This document shows, piece after piece, positions 8,010 to 16,175 of a stretch of 45,436 nt of DNA. Each line of letters begins with the position of its first letter. Position 1 is the first letter of the stretch. The position numbers were made by a program, and so were the translations under genes. A model generated the notes under the pieces. That model did not search any database, was not told where the DNA came from, and saw nothing but the letters and a program-made list of their open reading frames with translations. The DNA comes from RYN-111 sp046723735 (GTDB taxonomy: Bacteria > Actinomycetota > Actinomycetes > Mycobacteriales > SCTD01), in NCBI GenBank assembly GCA_046723735.1, contig JBKOVB010000040.1, forward strand, positions 1 through 45,436, written 5' to 3'.

Positions 8010-9491
8010 CTACGACGGGGCGCCGGGCGGGACGAACGGGAGCCCGCGCGGCGCCCCGTCGCGCAGCAGCCGGACGATCGCGTCGGTGTCGAGGTGCTCG
8101 GCCACCAGGTCGCCCAGGACGTCGAGCCGCTCCTGGCGCACGTCCGCGAACGCCCGGTCCCCCGGCACCCACTCCCGCCCCCGGGCCGCGGCCACCTCCC
8201 CGAGGAAGGCACGCCGGAACGCGTCGCTCTCGAGCGCCCCGTGCCACACGGTCCCGAACACGTTCCCCACCCGGGTCCCGTCGAGGAACGGCTCGCCGCC
8301 GTCGACCGCGATGCGTCCGTGGTGGATCTCGTACGCCGTGGTCACCGGCGCCCCTCGCCACTCCCCCGTCGGCCTCGCGAGCACCTTGTCGACCCCGAAC
8401 ACCGTCCGCACCGGCAGCCGCCCCAGACCTGTCACCGAGCCGGTCCCGGACTCCACGTCGTCGACGATCGCCGTACCCAGCATCTGGAAACCGCCGCACA
8501 CGCCGAGCACCACACCCTCGTGGCGCGCCAGCGCCACGTCCAGCCCGCGTGACCGCAGCCAGGCGAGGTCGGCCACCGTCTGCCGAGTCCCGGGCAGCAC
8601 CACGAGGTCGGCGTCCGCGAGCTCCGCGGGCGTCGTTGCGTAGCGCACCAGCACCCCCGGCTCGCTGCGCAGGGCGTCGAGGTCGGTCCAGTTCGACAGC
8701 CGCGGCAGCCGCACGACGCTGACGCGCAGCACGTCGCGCCCGACCGGTGGCAGGGCCACCACCGCCCGGTCGAGACCCAGCGAGTCCTCCACGTCGAGCT
8801 CCAGCCCGTCGGTCCAGGGCAGAACGCCGTACGTCGGGCGGCCGGTCAGCTCCTCGAGCATCGCCAGCCCGGGACGAAGCAAGGCTTCGTCGCCGCGGAA
8901 CTTGTTGACGACGAAGCCCGCCACGAGGGCCTGGTCCTCGGGCGAGAGCAGGGCGAGCGTCCCGAAAAGCCCGGCGAAGACACCGCCCGGGTTGATGTCA
9001 CCGACGACGATCACGGGCACGTTCGCGGCGCGGGCCAGCCCCAGGTTGGCGATGTCGGTGGCCCGCAGGTTGATCTCGGCCGGCGAGCCCGCGCCCTCGC
9101 ACACGACGACGTCGAAGCGCCGCCGCAGGTCGGCGAGGCACTCGAGCGCCACGTCGAGCAGGGCGGCCGCGTGGTCGCGGTACGACAGCGCGCTCACGTC
9201 GGCGAAGGGCTTGCCGAGCAGCACCACCTGGGCGTTCCGGTCGCTGCCCGGCTTGAGGAGCACGGGGTTCATCGCGGCCTCCGGCTCGACCCCGGCAGCC
9301 GCGGCCTGCATCGCCTGGGCGCGCCCGATCTCCGCCCCGTCGCGGGTCACTGCGGAGTTGAGCGACATGTTCTGCGCCTTGAACGGCGCGACCGCGACGC
9401 CCTGCCGCGCGAGCCACCGGCACAGCCCCGCGGTCAGCACCGATTTCCCGGCGTCTGACGTGGTGCCGGCGACGAGCAGCGCGCCCTTCAC
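8010..9491 (-). CDS. cobQ: Cobyric acid synthase (adenosylcobyrinate a,c-diamide amidotransferase)
   Basis: The enzyme amidates positions b, d, e and g of adenosylcobyrinic acid a,c-diamide using glutamine and ATP, in late cobalamin biosynthesis. The 493-residue protein has the synthetase P-loop-like GTTSDAGKS (9-17), the cobyrinate-binding PFKAQNMSLNS (37-46), and the triad-type glutamine amidotransferase domain with nucleophile C332 in GVCGGFQML and H417 in GTVWHG. The GTG at 9491 overlaps the stop of cobD (GTGA), which shows translational coupling. Length and motifs are typical of CobQ/CbiP rather than CobB. Confidence 0.95.
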   Translation of the reverse strand: MKGALLVAGTTSDAGKSVLTAGLCRWLARQGVAVAPFKAQNMSLNSAVTRDGAEIGRAQAMQAAAAGVEPEAAMNPVLLKPGSDRNAQVVLLGKPFADVSALSYRDHAAALLDVALECLADLRRRFDVVVCEGAGSPAEINLRATDIANLGLARAANVPVIVVGDINPGGVFAGLFGTLALLSPEDQALVAGFVVNKFRGDEALLRPGLAMLEELTGRPTYGVLPWTDGLELDVEDSLGLDRAVVALPPVGRDVLRVSVVRLPRLSNWTDLDALRSEPGVLVRYATTPAELADADLVVLPGTRQTVADLAWLRSRGLDVALARHEGVVLGVCGGFQMLGTAIVDDVESGTGSVTGLGRLPVRTVFGVDKVLARPTGEWRGAPVTTAYEIHHGRIAVDGGEPFLDGTRVGNVFGTVWHGALESDAFRRAFLGEVAAARGREWVPGDRAFADVRQERLDVLGDLVAEHLDTDAIVRLLRDGAPRGLPFVPPGAPS

Positions 9492-10432
9492 GACCGAGCC
9501 GCCCGTACCGCCACCGCCAACGCGCCGGCGGCCAGCGCGACACCGGCTGACAGCCGTGCCGCCCGGACCACGTCCGCGACGTCGGGCGCCGGGCCCGAGC
9601 CGAGCAGCGGCCGGTCCTCTGCCCGTCCCTCGTAAGCCAGCCTCCCGCCCAGCGTCCGTCCCAGCGCCCCGGCGAACGCCGCCTCGACCTGCCCGGCGTT
9701 GGGCGAGGGATGCTTGCCGCCATCCCGCCGTACTGCTCGCAGCACCGCCGCCGGCCTGCCACCCACCAGCGGCGCGCAGGCCGCGGTGAGCAGCGCCGCC
9801 AGCCGCGCCGGCAGCAGGTTGGCCGCGTCGTCGAGGCGGGCCGCCGCCCAGCCGAAGCGGGCGTACCGCGGGCTGCGGTGCCCGACCATCGCGTCGAGGG
9901 TGTTCACAGCGCGGTAGCCGAGCAGGCCCGGTACGCCGGCGACGGCTCCCCAGAACAGCGGTGCCACCACGGCGTCGGAGGTGTTCTCCGCGACCGACTC
10001 GACGGTCGCGCGGGCCAGCCCGTCCACGTCGAGCCCGTGCGGGTCGCGCCCGCACAGGTGCGGCAGCCGCGCCCGGGCGGCGTCGAGGTCGGACGACGCG
10101 AGCGACGCGTGCAGCGCCGTCGCCTCGTGGCACAAGGTGGTGCCGCCGACGACCGCCCAGGTAGCGGCAGCCGTGAGGGCCGTCGTGGCGAGCGGTCCTC
10201 GCGCGGCCCGGGCCGCGACCGACCCCGCAGCCACCGTGCCGCCCACGAGCGCCGCGGTGTAGAGCACGCCGGCGCTGCGCGTGTCGCGGTACGCGACCCG
10301 CTCGAGCTGACCGGCGACGCGCCCGAAGGCCGCCACCGGGTGGCCGCGGCGCGGGTCGGCGAGCAGCGCGTCGAGTCCGAGACCGAGTGCCAGGCCCGCG
10401 GCGCTGCCGAGCGCCCGAGGGCTACGCGCCAC
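9488..10432 (-). CDS. cobD: Cobalamin biosynthesis protein CobD/CbiB (adenosylcobinamide-phosphate synthase)
   Basis: This membrane protein attaches aminopropanol (phosphate) to adenosylcobyric acid, the step after CobQ. The 314-residue product shows the family signatures GLGLDALLADPRRGHPVAAFGR near the N terminus, SVAENTSDAVVAPLFWGAVAGVPG, YRAVNTLDAMVGH and KHPSPNAGQVEAAFAGALG, separated by hydrophobic segments. The GTG at 10432 overlaps the last codons of the upstream gene and gives a start right before the conserved N terminus. The gene overlaps cobQ by 4 bp. The neighbouring order supports one transcript carrying late cobalamin steps. Confidence 0.94.
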   Translation of the reverse strand: MARSPRALGSAAGLALGLGLDALLADPRRGHPVAAFGRVAGQLERVAYRDTRSAGVLYTAALVGGTVAAGSVAARAARGPLATTALTAAATWAVVGGTTLCHEATALHASLASSDLDAARARLPHLCGRDPHGLDVDGLARATVESVAENTSDAVVAPLFWGAVAGVPGLLGYRAVNTLDAMVGHRSPRYARFGWAAARLDDAANLLPARLAALLTAACAPLVGGRPAAVLRAVRRDGGKHPSPNAGQVEAAFAGALGRTLGGRLAYEGRAEDRPLLGSGPAPDVADVVRAARLSAGVALAAGALAVAVRAARS

Positions 10433-11075
10433 CCGGGCTGTCGCTCGGGACAACCGGCGAGGACTCCTGCGCGCTGTCCGCCGCAGGCGGCGCGGGAGCG
10501 ACCTCGGGCGCTGCCAGCTCCACGGGGGCCACCGACTCCTGCGACCTGTCAGCGTCCGATGTCGCCGGGGCGCCCGCGGGGGCCACCGACTCCTGCGACC
10601 TGTCAGCGTCCGATGTCGCCGGGGCGCCCGCGGGGGCCGCCGACTCCTGCGAGCTGTCAGCGTCCGGCGTCGCCGAAATGTCCTCGGAGGCTGACACCTC
10701 GGCAGGGGCGGCACCCGCGTCGCGCTGCTCGCGCCGGTCCCGGTCACGTCCACGGTTGCGTCGGCTCTTCGGCGGCCGCGGCGTGCGATCGCCGGCGAGG
10801 TCCCTCAGGGGGACCGTCATGTCCATCGCGCCGGCCAGCGCGTACTCCTGCACGAGCAGCTCGATCCGCGGCCGGTCCTCGTCGGAGGCGTTCGGGAGCT
10901 TCTCCTCCGCCATGGCCCGCAGGTCGGAGAGGCGGGTCAGCCGCTGCTGCGGCGTGTCGCCCGGATGGGTCAGCAGGACGGCGTGGGCCACGCAGGTCGC
11001 CGTACCGGAGACGGACGTGACCGCCTCGCGGACCAGCGCGAGGTCAGCCAGGCACGGCGCGCAGTAGGTGCTCAT
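10422..11075 (-). CDS. Protein of unknown function with CxxC N terminus and acidic repeat tail
   Basis: The 217-residue protein has two parts. Residues 1-95 are a compact helical domain starting MSTYCAPCLADLALVREAV, with a CxxC pair (C5, C8) and one further cysteine (VSGTATCVAHAV). Residues 96-115 are strongly basic (PPKSRRNRGRDRDRREQRD). The rest is a low-complexity Ala/Pro/Ser/Asp/Glu tail with an 18-residue repeat (APAGAPATSDADRSQESV) present twice exactly and once or twice degenerately. I do not recognise the family. It sits between the VOC gene (12 bp upstream) and cobD (overlapping), so it is cotranscribed with the cobalamin genes; whether it acts with them is unknown. The ATG at 11075 is chosen from the conserved-looking N terminus. 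Confidence 0.7.
   Translation of the reverse strand: MSTYCAPCLADLALVREAVTSVSGTATCVAHAVLLTHPGDTPQQRLTRLSDLRAMAEEKLPNASDEDRPRIELLVQEYALAGAMDMTVPLRDLAGDRTPRPPKSRRNRGRDRDRREQRDAGAAPAEVSASEDISATPDADSSQESAAPAGAPATSDADRSQESVAPAGAPATSDADRSQESVAPVELAAPEVAPAPPAADSAQESSPVVPSDSPGGA
10524..10675. repeat. 54-bp in-frame tandem repeat, about 2.8 copies
   Basis: Copies at 10524-10577 and 10578-10631 are identical; a third, partial and diverged copy runs 10632-10675. The period is a multiple of three, so it encodes the 18-residue repeat in the acidic tail of the gene above. Exact identity of two copies points to recent slippage or gene conversion. Confidence 0.9.
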
Positions 11076-11086
11076 GGGCGACCACG

Positions 11087-11755
11087 TTAGCCAGCCGCGA
11101 ACGCGCAGAACTCGTTGCCCTCCGGGTCGGCCATGACGGTCCAGCGGATCTCGTCGTCCTTCGCGCGTACGACGGAGGCACCGGCAGCGACGAGATCGTC
11201 CAGCGAGGCGTCCTGGAGCGTGACGTCCCAGTGCACCCGGTTCTTGACGGTCTTGGGCTCCGGCACCGGGTTGAAGACCCAGTAGGCCCACGGGAACCCG
11301 GCCGCGCCCTCGACCCAGGCGAACGACTCCCCCTCCCGCTGTCCCACGGTCCCGCCCGTCCGTGCGGCCCACCACGTGGCCATCCGCAACGGGTCCGCGC
11401 TGTCCACCACGAGCTCGAACGGCCCCGGCGAGGCGCCCTCGCGCGGCCCGAACGCGCAGAAGACCAGCCCGTCGGGGTCGGCCAGGACCCTCCAGCGCTC
11501 ATGCTCCGACACGACGGGCACCCCAGGCAGGGAGGGGTCGTCGAACCGGACGTCCAGGTGCACGCGGTTCTTCACCGTCTGCGGCTCCGGCACGGCGCTG
11601 ACCCAGATCGTCTGCTCAGGACGGTCGCCCACCAGTCGGTGGTCGCCGTCCTCCAACAGCTCGTCCCTCAGCCCGAGCACGCCGGCCCAGAAGGGGGCGA
11701 CGACGTCGGCGCGGTTGGCGTCCAGGGACAGGTCCTTGAAGACGAGGTCCACCAT
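11087..11755 (-). CDS. Tandem VOC (glyoxalase-like) domain protein
   Basis: The 222-residue cytoplasmic protein contains two vicinal-oxygen-chelate domains of the glyoxalase_6 type. Domain one is 1-105 (LVFKDLSLDANRADVVAPFW ... VKNRVHLDVRF ... WRVLADPDGLVFCAF) and domain two is 110-222 (FELVVDSADPLRMATWWAAR ... VKNRVHWDVTL ... WTVMADPEGNEFCAF). Both halves keep a VHLDV/VHWDV histidine and an ADPxGxxFCAF end. Such proteins can bind metals, drugs or reactive metabolites; the substrate cannot be inferred. It is the first gene of the apparent VOC-unknown-cobD-cobQ transcript. Confidence 0.85.
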   Translation of the reverse strand: MVDLVFKDLSLDANRADVVAPFWAGVLGLRDELLEDGDHRLVGDRPEQTIWVSAVPEPQTVKNRVHLDVRFDDPSLPGVPVVSEHERWRVLADPDGLVFCAFGPREGASPGPFELVVDSADPLRMATWWAARTGGTVGQREGESFAWVEGAAGFPWAYWVFNPVPEPKTVKNRVHWDVTLQDASLDDLVAAGASVVRAKDDEIRWTVMADPEGNEFCAFAAG

Positions 11756-11789
11756 GAGCAGACGCTAAGCCGCGCCACCGACACGCGCG

Positions 11790-11822
11790 AGCGCCCGCTC
11801 GCCGTCGCGGCGAGCGGGCGCT
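11790..11822 (-). terminator. Strong hairpin terminator of the membrane-protein gene
   Basis: AGCGCCCGCTCGCC (11790-11803), loop GTCGC, then GGCGAGCGGGCGCT (11809-11822) form a perfect 14-bp stem. It lies 18 bp past the stop of the minus-strand gene ending at 11840. There is no U-tract, as is common in actinobacteria. It also insulates the VOC gene. Confidence 0.8.
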
Positions 11823-11839
11823 GGGGGTCGTGCCGGTTG

Positions 11840-12424
11840 TCAGGCGTCGACCTTCTCCGGGTGCCAGCCCGGGATCCGCACCGTGACCTCCCCGGTGGTG
11901 CGACGCAGGTGCCAGAAGCCGAGCGCTGCCAGCACCAGCAGGAGCAGGGCTGCGCCGAGGCTCACCCACGCGGCCACCCAGGCGACGGTGGCCATGGTCC
12001 AGAACGCGTAGGCGTTGAGGAGCATGCCGCGCAGCGTCTCGCCGCGGAAGGAGGTCTGCACGAGGCCGGCGAGCTGCTGGTCAGCAGGGTTCGCCCGGGA
12101 CTTCGCCGACAGCTCCGAGTACGTCAGCCCCTGGGTCGCCTCGTCCAGGTGGACCTTGATGTAGTGGTCCGCGAACGCCTTCGCCTGCACGCCGTTCACG
12201 ACCTGCTGCCCGGCGTACTTGCTGAGGTAGGGCTTGACCCTCGGGTCGTTCAGCTGCTCGGAACCCGCCTTCGGCATGAAGATCTTCTGAGCGGTCAGCT
12301 GGGTCTTCACGTTGTCCGTGATGAACGAGTGGGCCCAGAAGGCCAGTCCGGACGCCACGATGAGGGCCGCGGCCACGACCAGGCCAGTCGCCGACATGAC
12401 CAGGTCGAACGTCTTGCGTCGCAT
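11840..12424 (-). CDS. Membrane protein of unknown function
   Basis: The 194-residue protein has an N-terminal hydrophobic segment (residues 8-30, VMSATGLVVAAALIVASGLAFW), an extracytoplasmic region of about 100 residues rich in helices (DNVKTQLTAQKIFMPKAG ... QQVVNGVQAKAFADHYI), and two closely spaced C-terminal hydrophobic segments (about 132-172) before a cytoplasmic tail (HLRRTTGEVTVRIPGWHPEKVDA). No enzymatic motif is visible. It resembles small actinobacterial membrane proteins of no assigned role. It is divergent from the histidine kinase gene with 69 bp between the starts, so it could be a target of that system. The start ATG lies 14 bp past GGAGGCGAGA, allowing a normal ribosome binding site. 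Confidence 0.75.
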   Translation of the reverse strand: MRRKTFDLVMSATGLVVAAALIVASGLAFWAHSFITDNVKTQLTAQKIFMPKAGSEQLNDPRVKPYLSKYAGQQVVNGVQAKAFADHYIKVHLDEATQGLTYSELSAKSRANPADQQLAGLVQTSFRGETLRGMLLNAYAFWTMATVAWVAAWVSLGAALLLLVLAALGFWHLRRTTGEVTVRIPGWHPEKVDA

Positions 12425-12493
12425 GATGTCTCGCCTCCTAGGGCCGACCCGTGTGGTCGTCTGCCACCATGAGATCGGTAAGGAGGTGTGCCG

Positions 12494-14068
12494 GTGCAGA
12501 GGGCAAAGTCACCGATCATGGGGACGAAAGGCCCGCGACGCGAGGTTCGGGACGACCCGCTCCTCTCGGCGGTGATGGCGGTCGGCTCCGACCTCGACCT
12601 GCAGCAGGTGCTGCGCCGGATCGCCGAGTCCGCGGTCAGCCTGGTCGACGCGACCTACGGCGCGCTCGGCGTCCTCGCCGAGGACGGCAAGGGGCTGTCA
12701 CAGTTCATCACGGTCGGCTTGGACGACGAGACGGTGAAGCGCATCGGCCCGCCGCCGCGTGGCAAGGGTGTGCTGGGCCAGCTCATCCGCGACCCGCAAC
12801 CGTTGCGGCTGCACGATCTCGCGGCCCACGCCTCGTCGTACGGCTTCCCCCCGAACCACCCCCCGATGCAGACCTTCCTCGGCGTGCCGGTGCGCGTGGG
12901 GACCGAGGTGTTCGGCAACCTCTACCTGACGGAGAAGGCCGGAGGCGGCGACTTCACCGAGGACGACGAGACCGTCGTGGTCGCGCTCGCCACGGCCGCC
13001 GGTCTCGCGGTGCAGAACGCCCGGCGCTACGACGAGAGCCGCCGTCGCGGCGCCTGGATGGAGGCGGGCCGCGAGATCTCCACAGCCCTGCTGTCGGGAG
13101 CGGCGAGCGTCGACGTCCTCGGGCTCGTGGCCGATCGAGCACGGGCGGTCGTGCAGGCGGACGTGGCCTTCGTGGGGCTGTTGCACGGCGGCGAGCTCGA
13201 GCTCGAGGCCGCCAACGGCGACCACGCCGTGGAGCTGCTACGCGAGCTGACCGAGCAGCTGGTCGATGTGCTGCACTCCGGCACGCCGGGTCCCGTCGTG
13301 GCGCAGAGCTGCAGCGGTACGGCGGTGCCCGTGGGCCCTCAGGGCGTGCTGGCCTGCCTCTGGCAGCAGGGACCCCTCGAGGCCTTCACCCACGACCTGG
13401 CCGCGTTCGGGGGCCAGGCCGCCGTCGCGCTCGAGCTGGCACAGCGCCGCCGGGACGCCGAGCGGTTCGCCATCGTGGAGGACCGCGACCGCATCGCACG
13501 GGACCTGCACGACCTCGTCATCCAGCGGCTGTTCGCCACCGGCATGAAGCTGCAGGGGGCGATCCGGCTCGTCGACACCAACCCCGACGAGACCCGCGAC
13601 CGTCTCAACCGCGCGGTCGACGACCTGGACGGCACCATCCGGGAGCTCCGGTCGACGATCTACGGCTTGCAGGCGCCCCTGGAGGGCCGGCCCTCGCTAC
13701 GGGCCCAGGTCCTCGAGGTGGTGGACGCCTCGACAAGCTCGTTCGGCTTCGCCCCGTCGCTACGGCTGGACGGGCTGCTCGACACCCTCACCTCGGCAGA
13801 GATCACGGAGCACCTGCTGGCGACGCTGCGGGAGGCGCTGTCGAACGCGGCGCGCCACGCGCAGGCCAGCCGGGTCGACGTGGTCGTCGGTGTGCAGGGC
13901 AAGACGTTCACGGTCAGGGTCGTCGACGACGGCGTCGGCATGGCGGAGGACGCCGCCCGCAGCGGGCTGCGCAACCTCGCCCGGCGCGCGGAGGAGCTCG
14001 GCGGGCGGCTGCTCCTGACGTCCAGCCCGGGGCGGGGTACGACGTTGCTCTGGCAGGTGCCGATCTAG
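12494..14068 (+). CDS. DevS/DosT-like GAF sensor histidine kinase
   Basis: This cytoplasmic sensor kinase has 524 residues. Two GAF domains span about 35-180 and 200-315, followed by a HisKA_3 dimerisation domain with the phospho-acceptor H339 in DRDRIARDLHDLVIQRLFA, and a HATPase domain (N-box REALSNAARHA, G1 VVDDGVGM, G2 SGLRNLARRAEELGG). In the first GAF domain FPPNHPPMQTFLG and GNLYLTEK align with the haem-pocket segments of mycobacterial DevS, where the corresponding His149 binds haem and Tyr171 tunes oxygen binding; both residues are present (H122, Y144). An upstream GTG at 12488 is only 1 nt from AGGAGG (12481-12486), so I choose the GTG at 12494, 7 nt away. It overlaps the regulator gene tail to tail by 4 bp. 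Confidence 0.9.
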   Translation: MQRAKSPIMGTKGPRREVRDDPLLSAVMAVGSDLDLQQVLRRIAESAVSLVDATYGALGVLAEDGKGLSQFITVGLDDETVKRIGPPPRGKGVLGQLIRDPQPLRLHDLAAHASSYGFPPNHPPMQTFLGVPVRVGTEVFGNLYLTEKAGGGDFTEDDETVVVALATAAGLAVQNARRYDESRRRGAWMEAGREISTALLSGAASVDVLGLVADRARAVVQADVAFVGLLHGGELELEAANGDHAVELLRELTEQLVDVLHSGTPGPVVAQSCSGTAVPVGPQGVLACLWQQGPLEAFTHDLAAFGGQAAVALELAQRRRDAERFAIVEDRDRIARDLHDLVIQRLFATGMKLQGAIRLVDTNPDETRDRLNRAVDDLDGTIRELRSTIYGLQAPLEGRPSLRAQVLEVVDASTSSFGFAPSLRLDGLLDTLTSAEITEHLLATLREALSNAARHAQASRVDVVVGVQGKTFTVRVVDDGVGMAEDAARSGLRNLARRAEELGGRLLLTSSPGRGTTLLWQVPI

Positions 14069-14712
14069 GGGCCGGACTGCCGCAGCTCGGTGGCGAGCAC
14101 GGCGGCCTGGGTGCGGCGCTGCAGGCCGAGCTTCGCGAGCACGTTGCTCACATAGTTCTTGACGGTCTTCTCCGCCAGGAACATGTGCTCGGCGATCTCC
14201 CGGTTCGACATCCCCTCGCCGATGAGGGCGAGGATCTTGCGCTCCTGCTCCGACAGGTCGGCGAGCGGGTCCGGCGCGGCGGGCGCCCGCAACCGCTCCA
14301 GCACCAGCGACGTCGCCCGCGCGTCGAGCAGCGAGCCGCCGCCGGCGACGGTCCTGATGCCCGAGACCAGGTCGGTGCCACGCACGTCCTTCAGGACATA
14401 ACCTGAGGCCCCAGCGAGCACGGCGTCGAGCAGGGCCTGGTCGTCGGCGAAGGACGTCAGCATGAGACACGCGAGGTCGGGCTGCAGGTCCCGCAGCTCA
14501 CGGCACAGCGCCACGCCGTTGCCGTCCGGAAGCCGTACGTCGAGGACCGCCACGTCCGGGCGCGACGCGGGTACCCGCGCGAGCGCCTCGTCGACGCTCG
14601 AGGCCTCGCCGACGACCTCGAAGTCGTCCTCGGCCTCGAGCAGCTCCCGCACCCCGCGGCGCACCACCTCGTGATCGTCCACGAGGAAGATCCTGATGAC
14701 ACCCTCACCCAT
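14065..14712 (-). CDS. DevR/NarL-family response regulator with LuxR-type HTH
   Basis: This is a DNA-binding regulator of 215 residues. The receiver domain begins RIFLVDDHEVVRRGV with the acidic pocket D12/D13, the phospho-acceptor D58 in VAVLDVRLPDG and a K in GYVLKDV. The LuxR helix-turn-helix is LSEQERKILALIGEGMSN followed by EIAEHMFLAEKTVKNYVSN. The match to DevR/DosR of mycobacteria is close, and its partner is most likely the convergent kinase (4-bp overlap). The ATG at 14712 is chosen because the receiver starts right there; longer in-frame starts add a sequence with no domain. A DosR-like box lies 52 bp upstream, which suggests autoregulation. Confidence 0.92.
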   Translation of the reverse strand: MGEGVIRIFLVDDHEVVRRGVRELLEAEDDFEVVGEASSVDEALARVPASRPDVAVLDVRLPDGNGVALCRELRDLQPDLACLMLTSFADDQALLDAVLAGASGYVLKDVRGTDLVSGIRTVAGGGSLLDARATSLVLERLRAPAAPDPLADLSEQERKILALIGEGMSNREIAEHMFLAEKTVKNYVSNVLAKLGLQRRTQAAVLATELRQSGP

Positions 14713-14763
14713 AGGGCAGAGCATGCCATCGACGCCTGCGCCTCGACACACGCCTGGTCACAG

Positions 14764-14783
14764 TCGTTGACGAAAGTCCTCGA
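14764..14783. promoter_or_regulatory. DosR/DevR-like binding box
   Basis: Read on the minus strand the site is TCGAGGACTTTCGTCAACGA. It matches the 20-bp mycobacterial DosR consensus TTSGGGACTWWAGTCCCSAA at 14 positions, including the half-site GGACTTT. It lies between the divergent regulator gene (14712) and the flavin-binding protein/nitroreductase pair (14839), 55 bp before the latter start codon, which is suitable for an activator site. Function is inferred. Confidence 0.5.
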
Positions 14784-14838
14784 TGTCGCGGGCCGGGTGG
14801 CACTGGGTACGACACGCCGCACGGGGCAGGGTGCTCCC

Positions 14839-15207
14839 ATGAGCCATGCCACACGCACCGCTGCGCACGAGCCGGGTTGGCTGCCGCCGCAGGCCTGTCT
14901 TGCCCGGCTCGCGCGGAGCCGTGCCGGCTACCTCGCCTGCTCCGTGCGGGCGCTGCCCACGGTCGTCCCCGTGTCGGTGGAGGTCCGAGGCGGCCAGCTG
15001 CGGCTCGAGCTCCCGGACGCCCAGCTCGCCCAACGGCTCGTGGGGCAGGTCGTCGCGCTGGGGGTGGGTCGCCGGCGGACGCTCTGGAGGCGCGGCTGGA
15101 ACGTCGTGGCCCGAGGACCGGTCAGCGAGGTCGCCGGCGTCCCGTACGCGGTCGTGCTGGACCCTCAGGACGTCGAGGGCCACCTCGTGGACAGGCCACT
15201 GCCGTGA
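14839..15207 (+). CDS. Pyridoxamine 5'-phosphate oxidase-like (split-barrel flavin/F420-binding) protein
   Basis: The 122-residue protein has the split-barrel pattern of small PNPOx-like proteins: helix ACLARLARSRAGYLAC, strands SVRALPTVVPVSVEVRGGQLRLEL, and a later strand WNVVARGPVSEVAGVPYAVVL. Members bind FMN, F420 or haem and reduce small molecules; the cofactor here is not determined. It is close in size to Rv2074/Rv3129-type proteins, some of which belong to the DosR regulon. Its stop overlaps the GTG of the nitroreductase gene (GTGA). The DosR-like box upstream supports redox or hypoxia control. Confidence 0.8.
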   Translation: MSHATRTAAHEPGWLPPQACLARLARSRAGYLACSVRALPTVVPVSVEVRGGQLRLELPDAQLAQRLVGQVVALGVGRRRTLWRRGWNVVARGPVSEVAGVPYAVVLDPQDVEGHLVDRPLP

Positions 15208-16175
15208 CCGGGCTGCCGCGCACCGACCTGGAGCACCTCGCCCTCCTGGCGAGCCGCGCTCCCAGCGTGCACAACACCCAGCCGTGGCAGCTCGTCCCGG
15301 CCGCAGGAGGGCTGCAGCTGCGCGCGGACCGGAGCCGCCAGCTGCAGGTGCTCGACCCGGACGGACGGCAGCTCACGATGTCGTGCGGTGCCGCGCTGCA
15401 CCACCTGCACGTGGCCGCCGAGGCGATGGGCTTCCGCGTCACGACGACGCTCCTGCCGGACGAGAAGGACGCCGACCTGCTCGCCGACGTCCGGCTCGAC
15501 CGGGACCAGCCGGCCGACGAGGACGCGGTGGCGCGCGCCGTGGACGTGCTGCACCGGCACACCTTCCGCGGCCGCTTCCGGGACGAACCGCTGCCCGAGG
15601 GGCTGCTGGACCGGATGCGCGGGGCGGTCGAGGGCCAGGGGGCGATGCTGCGGCCGCTGCGCGAGGGGGAACTCGTGACCCTCGGCGTGCTGCTGGAGCG
15701 CGCCGAGCAGGACCTCATGCAGACCCCCGGCTACGCCCAGGAGCTGGCCGCGTGGGTCTGGCCGGCCGGGCGCGAGGGCGAGCGCGCCGACGGGCTGCCC
15801 CCCGCGGCGGTCGAGCACGGCGAGGGTCGCGCGGAGTCGCTGCCGGGACGGCGCTTCCGGCAGGAGGCCGGGCCCGACCCCGAGTCGCAGCCCGCGGCGG
15901 AGCACCCGACCGTCGTGCTGCTCACGACGGTCGCGGACACGCCGTACGACTGGCTGCTGGCGGGGCGCGGCCTGAGTGCGCTGCTTCTGCAGGCGACCCA
16001 CGAGGGCGTCGCGGCGCAGCCGCTGGGTCAGGCGACGGACATCCCGTCGGCGCGTGCCGAGCTGCGCCGGGAGCTGGGCGTCGTGGGCGTGCCGCAGCTG
16101 CTGCTGCGCCTCGGGCTGGCGCAGAGCAGCCCGCAGACCCCGCGCCGCCCCGTCCGGGACGTGCTCAGGCCGTAG
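15204..16175 (+). CDS. Acg-family nitroreductase-like flavoprotein
   Basis: The 323-residue protein starts at the GTG of a GTGA overlap. The N terminus LALLASRAPSVHNTQPWQL is the signature of Acg/Rv3131-type proteins, followed by DPDGRQLTMSCGAALHHLHVAAEAMG. The second half carries PTVVLLTTVADTPYDWLLAG and GRGLSALLLQATHEGVAAQPL. Acg proteins are FMN-binding members of the nitroreductase superfamily that appear to sequester flavin rather than reduce nitro compounds, and are strongly DosR-induced in mycobacteria. Gene position behind a DevR-like regulator and a DosR-like box agrees with that role. It ends directly against the convergent gene at 16176. Confidence 0.9.
   Translation: MTGLPRTDLEHLALLASRAPSVHNTQPWQLVPAAGGLQLRADRSRQLQVLDPDGRQLTMSCGAALHHLHVAAEAMGFRVTTTLLPDEKDADLLADVRLDRDQPADEDAVARAVDVLHRHTFRGRFRDEPLPEGLLDRMRGAVEGQGAMLRPLREGELVTLGVLLERAEQDLMQTPGYAQELAAWVWPAGREGERADGLPPAAVEHGEGRAESLPGRRFRQEAGPDPESQPAAEHPTVVLLTTVADTPYDWLLAGRGLSALLLQATHEGVAAQPLGQATDIPSARAELRRELGVVGVPQLLLRLGLAQSSPQTPRRPVRDVLRP

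Noticed and set aside
10524..10675. CRISPR array
   Set aside because: The repeat units are contiguous without spacers, have a 54-bp coding period and translate into an in-frame protein repeat.
11756..11839. Cobalamin riboswitch in front of the operon containing cobD and cobQ
   Set aside because: The gap is only 84 bp, holds the terminator of the neighbouring gene, and shows no B12-box.
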